DNA of 64,000 nt from Paracoccaceae bacterium (GCA_021296235.1 JAGWAS010000001.1:1-64000); one strand, 5' to 3'. Positions 35,572 to 45,679 are shown, numbered from the stretch's first letter. Notes: a model not told the origin generated them from the sequence alone. Made by a program: numbers and translations.

Positions 35572-36220
35572 ATTGAATTCTCATGCTCGACGAACTGCCG
35601 AGCTTCTCCTCGAAATCAAGGCCGTCAAATTCAATGCCGACAACCCTTTCCGCCTGGCATCGGGAAGGCAATCCCCGGTCTACATTGACTGCCGCAGAAT
35701 CATTTCGTTTCCACAGGCGCGCTCCGAAATCTCGGACATGTTGGTCGAATTGATTTCGCGTGAGGTCGGTGAGGCAAACATTGACAACATTGCCGGAGGA
35801 GAAACCGCAGGGATTCCATTTGCAGCCCTTGCGGCTGAACGGATGAATCTGCCGATGTCCTACATCCGCAAAAAGCCGAAGGGACACGGACGCATGGCCC
35901 GCATAGAAGGTGATGTCCAGCCTGGGCAAAGGGTTTTGCTGGTTGAGGACCTCGCAACCGACGGCGGCTCAAAGCTCAGCTTCGTCGAAGCCATCAGGGA
36001 TGCCGGCGCCGACTGCAACCACATAGCAGTAGTCTTCCACTACGGCATTTTTCCGAATGCCGAGGCAAAATTGGCCCGCAACCAACTCAGGATACATCGG
36101 CTCTGCACTTGGCAGGCGCTTCTCAAATTCGCAGAAGGCGATCGCCTTGTCGATGAGAGGACGATGCTGGCGGTCCGGGAATTCCTTGATGCACCGGAAA
36201 ACTGGCGGCCCGCGAGCTGA
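35561..36220 (+). CDS. pyrE: orotate phosphoribosyltransferase
   Basis: A 219-residue enzyme that adds PRPP-derived ribose phosphate to orotate to give OMP. The N-terminal part has FRLASGRQSPVYIDCRR; GGETAGIPFAALAAERM and YIRKKPKGHGR match the family, and the PRPP-binding loop is VLLVEDLATDGGSKL. The longer track ORF begins at 35369 inside pyrC; the strong AAGGAGG fixes the start at 35561. It overlaps the end of pyrC. Confidence 0.95.
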   Translation: MDVELNSHARRTAELLLEIKAVKFNADNPFRLASGRQSPVYIDCRRIISFPQARSEISDMLVELISREVGEANIDNIAGGETAGIPFAALAAERMNLPMSYIRKKPKGHGRMARIEGDVQPGQRVLLVEDLATDGGSKLSFVEAIRDAGADCNHIAVVFHYGIFPNAEAKLARNQLRIHRLCTWQALLKFAEGDRLVDERTMLAVREFLDAPENWRPAS

Positions 36221-36428
36221 CACCGCCGGACATTGTTGAATCCTGCGAGATCACTCCGAATCTCGGCATCCATGCGCATATGTTGTGGAATCAGATTCAA
36301 AAACTGCTTAGTATAGTCACTGTATTGATGCCGGTTTTCCACAACCTTTTGCCCGCGAACATACATTTTGCACATCAGGTGAAGGACTGCGATCACCAAC
36401 CGGTTTCGAACGGCATCGGAGGATTCGG

Positions 36429-37928
36429 ATGGATGATTTCGGCCAAATGCGTGATTTCGACACTTCCTCGGGAGAGTTTTCCGGCCCGTCGATCAGGCCA
36501 TGCAACATTGAAGCAGAACAGTCCCTGCTGGGCGCTATTCTCTCCAACAACGATGTCTTTCAGGAGGCGTCCGACGTTATAGGGCCGCATCATTTCTACG
36601 ATCCAATCCATCAGTATCTCTTCAGGCTGATCAGCGAACGAATCGAACGGCGTGCCATTGCCGATCCGAAGACGCTGAAGCCATTCATTGATCAGGAACC
36701 TGGATTCAGGGAACTGGGCGGCGTCAACTACCTGATCAAGCTTCAGGATACGGCGATCAGCGTTCATGCCGGTCGGCAGTATGCGCAGGAAATCTACCAG
36801 TTTGCGATACGTCGAAAACTGATCGACCTCTACACCGAACTCTCTGAAGCTGCCAGAAACCCTGAAGTTGACAAATCGGCTGGCGACCTGATTGCCGATG
36901 CAGAACAGAAACTCTACGCCGTCGGCGAATCCGGTGAAGGAAATGTGGGTTTCCAATCATTCGTTCAATCAATGTCGGCGGCGGTTTCCGCAGCGAAGAC
37001 AGCAAAAAGCCGCACCAGCGGTCTGTCCGGGCTGTCCACCGGATTCGTCGATATCGACCGCAAACTTGGGGGACTGCAGAAGGCCGACTTGCTCATCCTC
37101 GCCGGTCGACCCGGAATGGGCAAGACCGCACTCGCAACCAATATAGCGTTCAATGTTGCACGGGAATTCAAGGGAAAGGGCACCGAGTCCCCTTCGGGCG
37201 GCTATGTCGGTGTATTTTCGCTCGAAATGCCTTCTTCCCAGTTGGCCGCCCGCATCCTGGCCGCCTCGTCAAGGATTCCCATTTCAAAGATCAGGACGGG
37301 AGATATCGACACTCAAGATTTCGAACGCTACACCAATGCGGCAAGGGGCCTTCAGTCCTACCCAATCTTCATCGATGACTCACCTGCCCTTCCGATATCG
37401 CAGATTGCCGTTAGGGCTCGTCGGCTTAAGGAGTCGACAGGGCTTGACCTCCTGATCGTTGACTACCTCCAATTGGTTCAGGCCTCGACAACCCGGGAAA
37501 ACAAGGTTTATCAGATTGCTGAAATCACTCAGGGACTCAAGGCAATCGCCAAGGAACTGGACATACCGGTCATCGCCCTCTCGCAATTGTCGAGAACCGT
37601 GGAAGGAAGGGACAGCAAAAAACCACAGCTCTCGGACCTGAGGGATTCAGGTTCAATTGAGCAGGATGCGGACATCGTCATGTTCGTGTACCGGAGGGAA
37701 TATTATGTCGAACAGGAGAAACCCGAGGAGTCCGAGGAGGCGGAAATACTGAAATGGAAAAAGAAGATGGAGGACTCTCGCGGCAAGGCGGAACTGATCG
37801 TTGCGAAGCACCGTCAGGGACCGACCGGAACCATCAAGATGGGTTATGAATCAGCTTTCACACAGTTCTGCAATTCGGCAACAGGCGGATACACCGACCC
37901 GCAGACCGAGGGTCGGCCCTCCATTTAG
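36429..37928 (+). CDS. dnaB: replicative DNA helicase
   Basis: A 499-residue hexameric helicase that unwinds DNA ahead of the replisome. The N-terminal helical domain (NIEAEQSLLGAILSNNDVFQEA; HHFYDPIHQYLF) is followed by a RecA-like motor with Walker A AGRPGMGKTALA, GVFSLEMPSSQLA, LLIVDYLQLV (Walker B) and the C-terminal QLSDLRDSGSIEQDADIVMF and IVAKHRQGPTGTI. No intein or insertion is present. ATG 36429 has GGAGGA six bases upstream. It sits between pyrE and alr, as in several alphaproteobacteria. Confidence 0.96.
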   Translation: MDDFGQMRDFDTSSGEFSGPSIRPCNIEAEQSLLGAILSNNDVFQEASDVIGPHHFYDPIHQYLFRLISERIERRAIADPKTLKPFIDQEPGFRELGGVNYLIKLQDTAISVHAGRQYAQEIYQFAIRRKLIDLYTELSEAARNPEVDKSAGDLIADAEQKLYAVGESGEGNVGFQSFVQSMSAAVSAAKTAKSRTSGLSGLSTGFVDIDRKLGGLQKADLLILAGRPGMGKTALATNIAFNVAREFKGKGTESPSGGYVGVFSLEMPSSQLAARILAASSRIPISKIRTGDIDTQDFERYTNAARGLQSYPIFIDDSPALPISQIAVRARRLKESTGLDLLIVDYLQLVQASTTRENKVYQIAEITQGLKAIAKELDIPVIALSQLSRTVEGRDSKKPQLSDLRDSGSIEQDADIVMFVYRREYYVEQEKPEESEEAEILKWKKKMEDSRGKAELIVAKHRQGPTGTIKMGYESAFTQFCNSATGGYTDPQTEGRPSI

Positions 37929-38026
37929 TGAAGCACCGTCCCCCACCTACGCCTGTAAAACGCAACGGAGCCAATTTCGGCGGCGGGACTTTGGCCCGGT
38001 TGTCGACCTGAACAGAGTGATACCAA

Positions 38027-39070
38027 GTGGCAAGGGCTAAGTTGACGGTCAATCTTGAGGCCATCGCCGACAATTGGCGCAGCCTCCGGCGGCTTTCCCG
38101 GGACGGCACCGACACTGCGGCCGTCGTAAAGGCCGACGCCTATGGTCTGGGTGCTGCCGAGGTTGCCGCAACCCTCCTTCGCAGTGGTGCCCGCATCTAC
38201 TTTGTGGCCCTGGCCGAGGAAGGGGCACAACTCCGCCATGCCCTTGGCGGGGAGGTCGAGATATTTGTGCTCTCCGGCTACCAAAGATGCGACGGCGGTC
38301 TTGTCTCATCCTGCAATCTGATTCCGGTGACTAATTCTGCGGAGCAGTTCTTCAACCATCGGCTGGATTTTCCGGACGGGCCCGCTGCCCTTCAATTGGA
38401 TACGGGCATGAACCGCTTGGGCATGGAGGCGGAGGAATTTCGCATTGTCCGTGAGGCGCCAGCCGGTGCAGCCCCAATTCTGGTAATGAGCCACCTTGCT
38501 TGCGCTGATGAGCCCAGCCACCGGCAGAATCGCAGTCAACTCGAGGAGTTCCTTAGCATGACCGATGGCATGGCAGTGCGCCGTTCGCTTGCAGCGACCG
38601 GCGGAATGTTCCTCGGCCAGGATTTTCACTTCGAGTTATGCAGGCCAGGGATTGGACTCTACGGCGGGTTGCCGCACAGGGGAGCAAGACCAGTTGTGCA
38701 TCTGGACATTCCGGTCATCCAAGTTCGTGATGTGCAACCGGGGGAAACGGTTGGATACGGTGCCGATTGGAGCGCCAACGTGCCCACCCGTGTCGCCACA
38801 CTCTCTGCCGGATATGCGGATGGGATTTTCCGACTTCTCGGTAACAGGTTGACGTTCCACGCCGACGGCATTCCGTGCCGGGCGATCGGAAGAATTTCAA
38901 TGGATCTCATTACGGTCGATGTCAGTCGTCTTCCCAAAGATCCGGAATCGCTTCAACTGCTGGGTCAGCACCAGACGATCGACGATCTTGCCGATTGCGC
39001 ATCGACCATTGGATATGAAATCCTGACCAGTCTCGGGAACCGGTATGAAAGGGTCTACGGAATTGGCTAG
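38027..39070 (+). CDS. alr: alanine racemase
   Basis: A 347-residue PLP enzyme that makes D-alanine for peptidoglycan. The PLP lysine is Lys35 in AAVVKADAYGLGA, and the second catalytic base is the Tyr in LSAGYADGIFR. LDTGMNRLGM and GRISMDLITVDVS are also conserved. GTG 38027 begins the protein; the ribosome-binding site is weak. It overlaps the start of the MlaE-type permease gene by 26 bases. Confidence 0.95.
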   Translation: MARAKLTVNLEAIADNWRSLRRLSRDGTDTAAVVKADAYGLGAAEVAATLLRSGARIYFVALAEEGAQLRHALGGEVEIFVLSGYQRCDGGLVSSCNLIPVTNSAEQFFNHRLDFPDGPAALQLDTGMNRLGMEAEEFRIVREAPAGAAPILVMSHLACADEPSHRQNRSQLEEFLSMTDGMAVRRSLAATGGMFLGQDFHFELCRPGIGLYGGLPHRGARPVVHLDIPVIQVRDVQPGETVGYGADWSANVPTRVATLSAGYADGIFRLLGNRLTFHADGIPCRAIGRISMDLITVDVSRLPKDPESLQLLGQHQTIDDLADCASTIGYEILTSLGNRYERVYGIG

Positions 39071-39872
39071 GCATCAACTTTCGGAACCGGTTTTCTGGTT
39101 GGCGTTTCCGGCGGTGGTTGGCCGCCTGGCAATCAGAATCTGCGTCGGCATCGGCAGCATTGTGTTGTTTGCGATCGACGCGCTTGGCCATGTCGTGCGC
39201 CCGCCCTTCCACTTGCGTGAACTCTGGCAGGCAATCCTGAACATTGGCTTCTACAGCCTCCCGATTGTCGGGCTGACTGCGCTTTTTGCAGGTGCGGCCC
39301 TTGCTCTGCAAATTCAGGCTGGCAGTGCCCGGCTCAGTTCGGAAACCGCCGTGCCGGTCATTGTGGCCATCGGCATGGTGAGGGAACTCGGACCGGTGCT
39401 TTGCGGTCTTATCGTTGCCGGACGGGTTGCGTCCTCCATCGGCGCCGAGATCGCCACCATGAAGGTAACAGATCAAATTGATGCCCTTCGCACCCTTTCC
39501 ACCCATCCGACAAAATTTCTGGTCGTTCCGCGGATCATTGCGGCAACCGTGGTTATGCCGGTGCTGGCGGGAGTTGGCGACATCATCGGAATATTGGGCG
39601 GGTTTCTCGTCAGCACTGGCCGCTTGGGCTACAATCCGGATCTCTACGTCGATTTCACCGTGAGGTTTCTGGAAACTTCGGATGTGGTATCCGGTTTGGT
39701 GAAGGCAGCGGTGTTTGGTTTCATCATTTCGGTAATCGGCTGCTATTTTGGTGCGAATTCAGGTCAGGGAGCCAAAGGAGTTGGACGAGCAACCACAAAT
39801 TCTGTGGCCGCGGCATCGGTTCTGATAATTGCCGCCAACTATGCGATGACCGAGCTGTTTTTTCGATCATGA
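39045..39872 (+). CDS. mlaE: MlaE-type phospholipid ABC transporter permease
   Basis: A 275-residue inner-membrane permease of the Mla/Ttg2 family that moves phospholipids between inner and outer membrane. The family block VPVIVAIGMVRELGPVLCGLIVAGRVASSIGAEIATMKV is present in order, with ATMKVTDQIDALRTL next and FGFIISVIGCYFGANSGQGAKGVGRATTNSV near the C-terminus. ATG 39045 lies within the end of alr. The ATPase gene overlaps the end by four bases. The MlaD-like partner is not in the window. Confidence 0.92.
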   Translation: MKGSTELARHQLSEPVFWLAFPAVVGRLAIRICVGIGSIVLFAIDALGHVVRPPFHLRELWQAILNIGFYSLPIVGLTALFAGAALALQIQAGSARLSSETAVPVIVAIGMVRELGPVLCGLIVAGRVASSIGAEIATMKVTDQIDALRTLSTHPTKFLVVPRIIAATVVMPVLAGVGDIIGILGGFLVSTGRLGYNPDLYVDFTVRFLETSDVVSGLVKAAVFGFIISVIGCYFGANSGQGAKGVGRATTNSVAAASVLIIAANYAMTELFFRS

Positions 39873-40648
39873 AGGTTTCGGTTGCGACCCCCCCTGTGGC
39901 GCCGGACGAGCCGGTGATCGAACTCAGGGAACTCACGAAGTCGTTTCCCGGCAATCCGGTCCTTCGCGGTGTCAGCCTTGAAGTGGCAAAAGGTGAGAGT
40001 TTTGCCCTGATAGGTGGTTCCGGAACCGGAAAATCGGTAATCCTCAAGTGCATTCTTGGCTTGATCCCATGGGACGGCGGAATTGTCAGGGTGAACGGAA
40101 ACAAACCGTCGCTTTCAAGCATTGCGGGCGGTGCCCGCATCGGAATGCTGTTTCAGGGAGGTGCCCTCTTCGATTCGATGACGGTCTTCCAAAATGTCGC
40201 GTTTCAGTTGGTGCGCGGACCGGGAAGGGTTTCGGCGGCGGAGGCACGCGAAATCGCAGCCCGCAAGCTTGAGCGAGTGGGCCTTGAAGCCAAAATCATG
40301 GATCTGTATCCATCTGAGTTGTCTGGAGGCATGCAGAAGCGAGCGGGATTGGCGCGTGCGATCGCAACCGATCCCGACATACTGTTTTTTGATGAACCGA
40401 CGACCGGTCTTGATCCGATCAGGGCTGCGGGGATCAACCGGCTGATCAGCGGCATTGTCGGGGAAAGTGGCACCACCGGATTTACGATAACTCACGACAT
40501 GTCGAGCGTCAGGACCTTTGCCTCGAAGGTTGCCCTGTTGCACTCCGGTCAGATTGTCTGGAATGGTGCTGCGTCCGAACTCGACACTTCCGACAATTCC
40601 TCACTGCGCCAATTCGTCGAAGGATCGGCCAGGGGACCTTTGACATGA
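39869..40648 (+). CDS. mlaF: MlaF-type phospholipid ABC transporter ATPase
   Basis: A 259-residue ATPase for the MlaE permease. ELTKSFPGNPVLRGVSLEV, Walker A GGSGTGKSV, MLFQGGALFDSMTVFQNVAF, signature LSGGMQKRAGLARAI and Walker B ILFFDEPTTGLDP are typical of MlaF. ATG 39869 overlaps the mlaE stop codon. Placement between alr and radA fits the conserved chromosomal run. Confidence 0.92.
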   Translation: MKVSVATPPVAPDEPVIELRELTKSFPGNPVLRGVSLEVAKGESFALIGGSGTGKSVILKCILGLIPWDGGIVRVNGNKPSLSSIAGGARIGMLFQGGALFDSMTVFQNVAFQLVRGPGRVSAAEAREIAARKLERVGLEAKIMDLYPSELSGGMQKRAGLARAIATDPDILFFDEPTTGLDPIRAAGINRLISGIVGESGTTGFTITHDMSSVRTFASKVALLHSGQIVWNGAASELDTSDNSSLRQFVEGSARGPLT

Positions 40649-40737
40649 GGTTGGCGGAGCGGGTCAGGTTTGTTTTCCGACATTCCTGCCGCAACCGGCG
40701 GCCTGCCCGCATTCGATAATCCGAAACAGTCAGGTCA

Positions 40738-42111
40738 ATGGCAAAGATTGGTCCAAAATTTCAGTGCACCAACTGCAAAGCCCTCCATGCAAAGTGGTCG
40801 GGCCGGTGCGACGGTTGCGGCGAGTGGAATACGGTCAAGGAAGTTGGAAGCGACACAGGTTTGGCGAACGCGTCAAGCGGAGGCAAGCTGATCGAACTGG
40901 CAGGTCTCAAATATGGAAGCGGACCGCCGGAACGATCTCTCTTGGGAATCGGTGAGTTTGACCGGGTTCTTGGAGGGGGATTGGTCCCGGCCGGCACCAT
41001 ATTGGTTGGCGGTGATCCGGGAATTGGAAAATCAACGCTCCTGCTTCAGGCAGCGGCGGCATTCGCGGCGGATGGAGGAACTGCAGTCTACATTTCCGGT
41101 GAAGAGTCCAGATCGCAGATCGGCTTAAGGGCGGATAGGCTTGGCCTGTCCGGCGCACCGGTTCTTCTTGGAACGGACACCAACATTTCGAATATTCTAA
41201 CGACACTGGACCGACAGCACCCAGCGGTGGTGGTCATCGATTCGATCCAGACCATGTGGTCGGAACATGTTGCCGGAACACCCGGCTCCGTTGCTCAGGT
41301 TCGGGCGGCGGCTTTCGAACTGGTGCGCCACGCCAAGCAGCGCGGCGCAGCGGTGTTTCTCGTTGGCCACGTAACCAAGGAAGGGCAGATCGCCGGCCCA
41401 AGGGTGGTGGAACACATGGTTGACACCGTGCTCTATTTCGAAGGTGATCGCGGCCATCATTTCCGAATATTGAGAGCGGTTAAGAACAGATACGGACCGA
41501 CCAACGAGGTCGGGGTGTTTGAAATGACCGGCAAGGGACTCCTTGGCGTCGAAAACCCTTCCGCCCTATTCCTGTCCGAACGAGAAAAACCAACCCCGGG
41601 ATCTGTCGTATTTGCCGGAATTGAGGGAACCCGGACACTCCTTGTCGAGATTCAGGCGTTGGTGGCGCAATCGGCCTTCGCATCGCCGAGGCGAACCGTG
41701 GTTGGTTCTGACAGCAGCCGGATGTCCATGATTATTGCCGTGCTTGAATCCAGATGCAATTTGAGCTTTGCTGGCCAGGATGTCTATCTGAACACGGGAG
41801 GAGGAATCCGAGTTACCGAACCTGCAGCCGATCTCGCTGTCGCCGGAGCGTTGATGTCGGGACTGCTGAACCGCTCTTTTCCGCCCTCGGCGGTCGCATT
41901 TGGTGAAATCAGTCTTTCGGGTGCAATTCGCAGCGTTGCCCAAACCGAGAACCGCCTCAGGGAAGCCGCCAAGCTCGGATTTTCCAAGGCCATGGTTCCG
42001 GGGGGATCAAAAAACCTGCCGGTCGAAGGCATCGATGCAAAAGGACTGGACGATCTGCCGGACTTGGTGAACATGTTCCTTGACGACACGCACCAACAGA
42101 GTACCGGGTGA
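40738..42111 (+). CDS. radA: DNA repair protein RadA (Sms)
   Basis: A 457-residue RecA-like branch-migration helicase. The N-terminal C4 zinc motif is in CTNCKALHAKWSGRCDGCGEW. Walker A is GGDPGIGKSTLL, the RadA-specific motif KNRYGPTNEVGVFEM is present, and the C-terminal Lon-like domain follows (LEIQALVAQS-like; AGALMSGLLNR; GEISLSGAIRSV). ATG 40738 is followed at once by the zinc finger. Conserved neighbour of cvpA. Confidence 0.96.
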   Translation: MAKIGPKFQCTNCKALHAKWSGRCDGCGEWNTVKEVGSDTGLANASSGGKLIELAGLKYGSGPPERSLLGIGEFDRVLGGGLVPAGTILVGGDPGIGKSTLLLQAAAAFAADGGTAVYISGEESRSQIGLRADRLGLSGAPVLLGTDTNISNILTTLDRQHPAVVVIDSIQTMWSEHVAGTPGSVAQVRAAAFELVRHAKQRGAAVFLVGHVTKEGQIAGPRVVEHMVDTVLYFEGDRGHHFRILRAVKNRYGPTNEVGVFEMTGKGLLGVENPSALFLSEREKPTPGSVVFAGIEGTRTLLVEIQALVAQSAFASPRRTVVGSDSSRMSMIIAVLESRCNLSFAGQDVYLNTGGGIRVTEPAADLAVAGALMSGLLNRSFPPSAVAFGEISLSGAIRSVAQTENRLREAAKLGFSKAMVPGGSKNLPVEGIDAKGLDDLPDLVNMFLDDTHQQSTG

Positions 42112-42118
42112 GGCCCAA

Positions 42119-42691
42119 ATGGGAAATTTCAACTATTTCGACCTGATATCAGTGGGCATCATCCTTGTATCCGCCATTTTTGCCTATTCGAGGGGAATAG
42201 TTCGCGAATTCACATCTATAGCTGTGTGGGTCATCGCGGCGATCGTCGCCTATGTCTCGGCGCCTGGTGCCCTTCCGCTTGTGGGACACATTCCCGTTTT
42301 GGGAGAATTTCTTGAGGACAGTTGCCAACTCTCTGTTATTGCGGCTTTCACAATCGCATTTTCGGTGACTCTCATTGTTCTGACATTCCTCGCGTCAATG
42401 TTGGTGAAGTTGGCGAATCTTCCAGCCATCGGTGCAATAGACAAGGGAGTGGGCATCATGTTCGGCGTATTGCGGGGTGCGTTCGTGATTGTGCTCATTC
42501 TGGTCGCAAATGATTTCCTGTTTGCATCTGGCCAATCCCCCACTGTGGTTTCCGATTCGAGATCGGCAGAACTGCTGGACGGGGCAAAGGTCGCCCTTCA
42601 GCAGCTTGTACCCGCGGACACACCTGAATGGCTCGAAAACATATACGGAAGCGCAATGAACGTGTGTGCCCCGCAACAGGTGGAAACCTGA
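42119..42691 (+). CDS. cvpA: CvpA family inner-membrane protein
   Basis: A 190-residue protein with four membrane helices and a hydrophilic C-terminal tail. The N-terminus NYFDLISVGIILVSAIFAYSRGIVREF and the fourth-helix region FGVLRGAFVIVLILVAND are typical of CvpA. The track start (42080) is too early; ATG 42119 has GTGAGG upstream. It lies seven bases after radA. purF usually follows cvpA in many Proteobacteria but is absent here. Confidence 0.92.
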   Translation: MGNFNYFDLISVGIILVSAIFAYSRGIVREFTSIAVWVIAAIVAYVSAPGALPLVGHIPVLGEFLEDSCQLSVIAAFTIAFSVTLIVLTFLASMLVKLANLPAIGAIDKGVGIMFGVLRGAFVIVLILVANDFLFASGQSPTVVSDSRSAELLDGAKVALQQLVPADTPEWLENIYGSAMNVCAPQQVET

Positions 42692-42808
42692 TCGCCTTGC
42701 CCGGAATTCCCCAATACCGGAGAGAATTCCCGAAAGCGGTTCAATGCGATTCCATGCGCGTTGGACCAGCCACGTTCTGCCCACCCGCGAATTCCGAATA
42801 GGTCAGAC

Positions 42809-43525
42809 TTGCGGGAGCGCACGGAATATCGGAGCGAGCGCGTCGCGCTGGTTACGGGTGCGTCGCGCGGTCTGGGTGAGGCGTTCTCTGAAATGCTTGC
42901 AAGACAAGGGTTTCACGTGGTTGCAACCGCGCGCACCGAAGGCGCGCTTGCGGCACTTTCCGACAGGATCAATAACTCCGGCCGACAATCGACCGCCATC
43001 GCCGCCGACATCACCTCCAGCGATCAGATGCAGCAACTGTGCCGCGCCATCTACGATCGATGGAGGAGATTGGACCTGTTTGTGCATGCAGCGGTTCATG
43101 CCCCCCCGCTCAGCCCTGTCGTGCATGGAGAGATCGCGGATGTCAAAAAGGCGGTTGAGGTCAACTGCACTGCGACTTGGGAACTTATCACATATGTTGC
43201 GCCGCTTCTTTCGCTCGCGAAGCCTGCAGCGGCAGTGTTTTTCGAGGACGACAGGGCAGGCCAAAAGTTCTTCGGCGGCTATGGAAGCTCGAAAGCCTTT
43301 CAGATTGCGGTTGTTCGCAGCTGGCAACGGGAAATCACAACCAGGTCCGAATTGCGGGTTGAGATCATGAAACCAAAACCGATGGCAACGGAGTCGCGGC
43401 GGCGCTTTTTCCCTGGAGAAGACCGCTCGCGCCTTGCGACACCGGAGTCGGAGGCAATCCGGCTCTACGGTTTGCTGAGACACACCGGAAGTGAGCTCAG
43501 TTTCCCCGATGGCGACAAAGATTGA
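42809..43525 (+). CDS. short-chain dehydrogenase/reductase
   Basis: A 238-residue NAD(P)-dependent oxidoreductase. The Rossmann motif is TGASRGLGEAF, the NCTAT segment replaces the usual NNAG-type/NVxA strand, and the catalytic YxxxK is in GGYGSSKAFQ. The N-terminal start is unclear: TTG 42809 (LRERTEYRSERVALVTGAS) is preceded by AGGTC; the track start TTG 42761 adds 16 residues. The family resembles the YciK-type SDRs. It lies 117 bases after cvpA and is convergent with the FucU-type gene. Confidence 0.82.
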   Translation: MRERTEYRSERVALVTGASRGLGEAFSEMLARQGFHVVATARTEGALAALSDRINNSGRQSTAIAADITSSDQMQQLCRAIYDRWRRLDLFVHAAVHAPPLSPVVHGEIADVKKAVEVNCTATWELITYVAPLLSLAKPAAAVFFEDDRAGQKFFGGYGSSKAFQIAVVRSWQREITTRSELRVEIMKPKPMATESRRRFFPGEDRSRLATPESEAIRLYGLLRHTGSELSFPDGDKD

Positions 43526-43581
43526 GTTTCCGGGAGCGACCTCGCATTACGGATTCATGTCGAAGCGGCTGCAATTCGAAT

Positions 43582-43599
43582 GGCGGCCGGCGGGCCGCC
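43582..43599. terminator. short hairpin between convergent SDR and FucU-type genes
   Basis: GGCGGCC and GGCCGCC pair over seven base pairs around GGCG, just after the stop codon of the minus-strand FucU-type gene and 57 bases after the SDR stop. There is only a weak T-run, so it is a candidate bidirectional terminator. Confidence 0.35.
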
Positions 43600-43603
43600 T
43601 TGC

Positions 43604-44056
43604 TCAGGCATCCGGCGGAATCACACCCTTGCGCAGCATGAAGCATCCATAGAAACGCCGCTCGCCAGTTTGAATTACCGCATATGAGTTTTTGGCAAGA
43701 TCGTAGAATGCGAACCGTTCAATGCTGATCATTGGGCGGCTTGCACCGGCGGAGGCGTCGATCTCCGCCTGAACCTCTCGCTGGACTGGAGGAATTTCAT
43801 TCGCATTTCCGACGATCTCCATTCGTCCGGCGAAATCGTCAACGAATGTGTCAAGAGGATAAACCGACAACACTGCCTGCGCCGCTTGCGCCGCCGTCAG
43901 GTTGTCCATTCGCAGCAGGTCGCCGAAAACTGTTTCGCGCGCAACTGAATCGGAAGGAAAATTCGTGTCTGCGAGGATCAGCACGTCTCCATGCCCCATT
44001 GCACGCAGCACAAACAGCACTTCGGCATTCAATCGTGGATCAATTCCCTTCAGCAT
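43604..44056 (-). CDS. RbsD/FucU family sugar mutarotase
   Basis: A 150-residue protein of the RbsD/FucU fold, which interconverts sugar anomers. MLKGIDPRLNAEVLFVLRAMGHGDVLILADTNFPSDS is the classic N-terminus, with the catalytic His in MGHGD. RFAFYDLAKNSYAVIQTGERRFYGCFMLRKGV is the conserved C-terminus. The length is close to FucU (about 140-150). AAGGGAG lies at a normal distance before ATG 44056. It is downstream of a sugar-importer ATPase. The nearby aldose dehydrogenase and lactonase make L-fucose or a related sugar the best guess. Confidence 0.9.
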   Translation of the reverse strand: MLKGIDPRLNAEVLFVLRAMGHGDVLILADTNFPSDSVARETVFGDLLRMDNLTAAQAAQAVLSVYPLDTFVDDFAGRMEIVGNANEIPPVQREVQAEIDASAGASRPMISIERFAFYDLAKNSYAVIQTGERRFYGCFMLRKGVIPPDA

Positions 44057-44202
44057 CGCACTTCTCCCTTCACAATAAACGAACTACCGAAACCCCTGTG
44101 CACCACTTGACTCCTTCATGCGACTGCCGATCCACAGCTGTCCACATGAGATTTGGGATCGCATCTGCCGGACCGCGGGCCTCCTTGTGCATCAAGCAAT
44201 GT

Positions 44203-45267
44203 TCAATTCATCCTCTGGCCCGTCCTGCGGTCAAAAAAGTGCATATTCGACGGATCAGCGGCGAGGTGAATGTGTTGGCCCGGCTTGAAATCCCCGCGTT
44301 CGCGCAGCACTGCAGTTACTTCCTTTCCCATCACATGAACAATGATATGGGTTTCGGCGCCAGTGGGCTCGACAACCGAAATCTGACCGGGAAGCCCGGC
44401 GGCGGCTGGAAACAGATGCTCCGGCCTAACTCCGACCGTTACATCCAAACCGTCTTCAGTGCCGCGCCGGTTCGGCGCCATCAGTCTCTGGCCACCAAAA
44501 TCCACCCACATTTTGCCATCTTCATGCCTGATCGCGGCATTCAGCATGTTCATCGACGGCGAACCGATGAAGCTCGCCACAAAAATGTTGTTGGGACGAT
44601 CATAAAGTTCGAGCGGCGGCCCGATTTGCTCAATATTGCCGGCTTGCATCACCACGATTCGATCTGCCATCGTCATGGCCTCAATCTGATCATGGGTTAC
44701 GTAAACCGTTGTGGTCTTCAGTCTTTGGTGCAACTCCCTGATTTCCGTGCGCATCTGCACCCGGAGCTTTGCGTCGAGATTGGACAGTGGTTCATCGAAA
44801 AGAAAAACCTGCGGGTCCCGCACGATTGCCCGCCCCATGGCGACGCGCTGCCGCTGACCACCCGAAAGTGCACGCGGATACCGATTCAAATATGGCTTGA
44901 GTCCCAAGATCTCCGAAGCCCGGTTTACCCGCTCCGCTATTTCCGCCTTGCCGACCTTCCGCATGCGCAATGCAAATGCCATGTTGGATGCAACAGTCTT
45001 GTGCGGATAGAGCGCGTAGTTCTGAAAAACCATTGCAATGTCACGTTGCGAAGGCGGCAGATTGTTAACCACGCGATCTCCGATCGAAATCCGTCCGGAA
45101 GTAATGTCCTCAAGTCCTGCGACCATTCGAAGCAGGGTTGATTTTCCACACCCAGACGGCCCCACAAGCACCACAAACTCGCCGTCGGGGATGTCAAAGC
45201 CGACTTCGTGGATCACTTCGACGGAGCCATAGCTCTTGCTGAGTTCCCTAATCCTGACATCCGCCAT
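44203..45267 (-). CDS. sugar ABC transporter ATP-binding protein, MalK/UgpC type
   Basis: A 354-residue ATPase. Walker [10 protein letters not shown], signature [15 protein letters not shown], Walker [14 protein letters not shown] and H-loop [16 protein letters not shown] are complete, followed by the TOBE regulatory domain ([10 protein letters not shown]). It is of the CUT1 sugar/glycerol-phosphate type. The matching binding protein and two permeases are encoded about 3 kb away on the other strand, with a decayed gene and an oxygenase gene in between, so it is the likely ATPase for that importer. Confidence 0.92.
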   Translation of the reverse strand: MADVRIRELSKSYGSVEVIHEVGFDIPDGEFVVLVGPSGCGKSTLLRMVAGLEDITSGRISIGDRVVNNLPPSQRDIAMVFQNYALYPHKTVASNMAFALRMRKVGKAEIAERVNRASEILGLKPYLNRYPRALSGGQRQRVAMGRAIVRDPQVFLFDEPLSNLDAKLRVQMRTEIRELHQRLKTTTVYVTHDQIEAMTMADRIVVMQAGNIEQIGPPLELYDRPNNIFVASFIGSPSMNMLNAAIRHEDGKMWVDFGGQRLMAPNRRGTEDGLDVTVGVRPEHLFPAAAGLPGQISVVEPTGAETHIIVHVMGKEVTAVLRERGDFKPGQHIHLAADPSNMHFFDRRTGQRMN

Positions 45268-45679
45268 TTAATTCACTGCACCGCTGTTGGCCCGGCGCAC
45301 GATAGGGCGATGCAGCAACCTTGTCCACTCCGTCGCCGATTGCGATCGGTAGAAAAAATCCATCACGCCGAATTGCGCACAAAATTGCCTTGAACGATTT
45401 CTTGGCCCAGATTTCTCCCTCCGGTTACGGGAATGGACAATTCCGGCGAATTGCACAGGAAATTGTGTTTCGGGCATTCAAATTCCCTGGCCGACACCTT
45501 GGGCAAGCCCGTCAAAGCGATAAACAAGTGATGGGCTGCAGTGAACTGCAGGCACCTTGGATTGTCCTGTCGCGAGGATATTCCGCACCCCTTGCCGGAA
45601 CGTGTTTTGAATCGGCACTTTCAACGTTGCAACTTTCTGCCCGCTCAATGCCCAGGAACTTCATAACGATCATTGCGCT

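Noticed and set aside
43732-45141. 469-codon plus ORF
   Set aside because: It is antisense to the UgpC-type and FucU-type genes, which have full family motifs; no motifs in the ORF itself.
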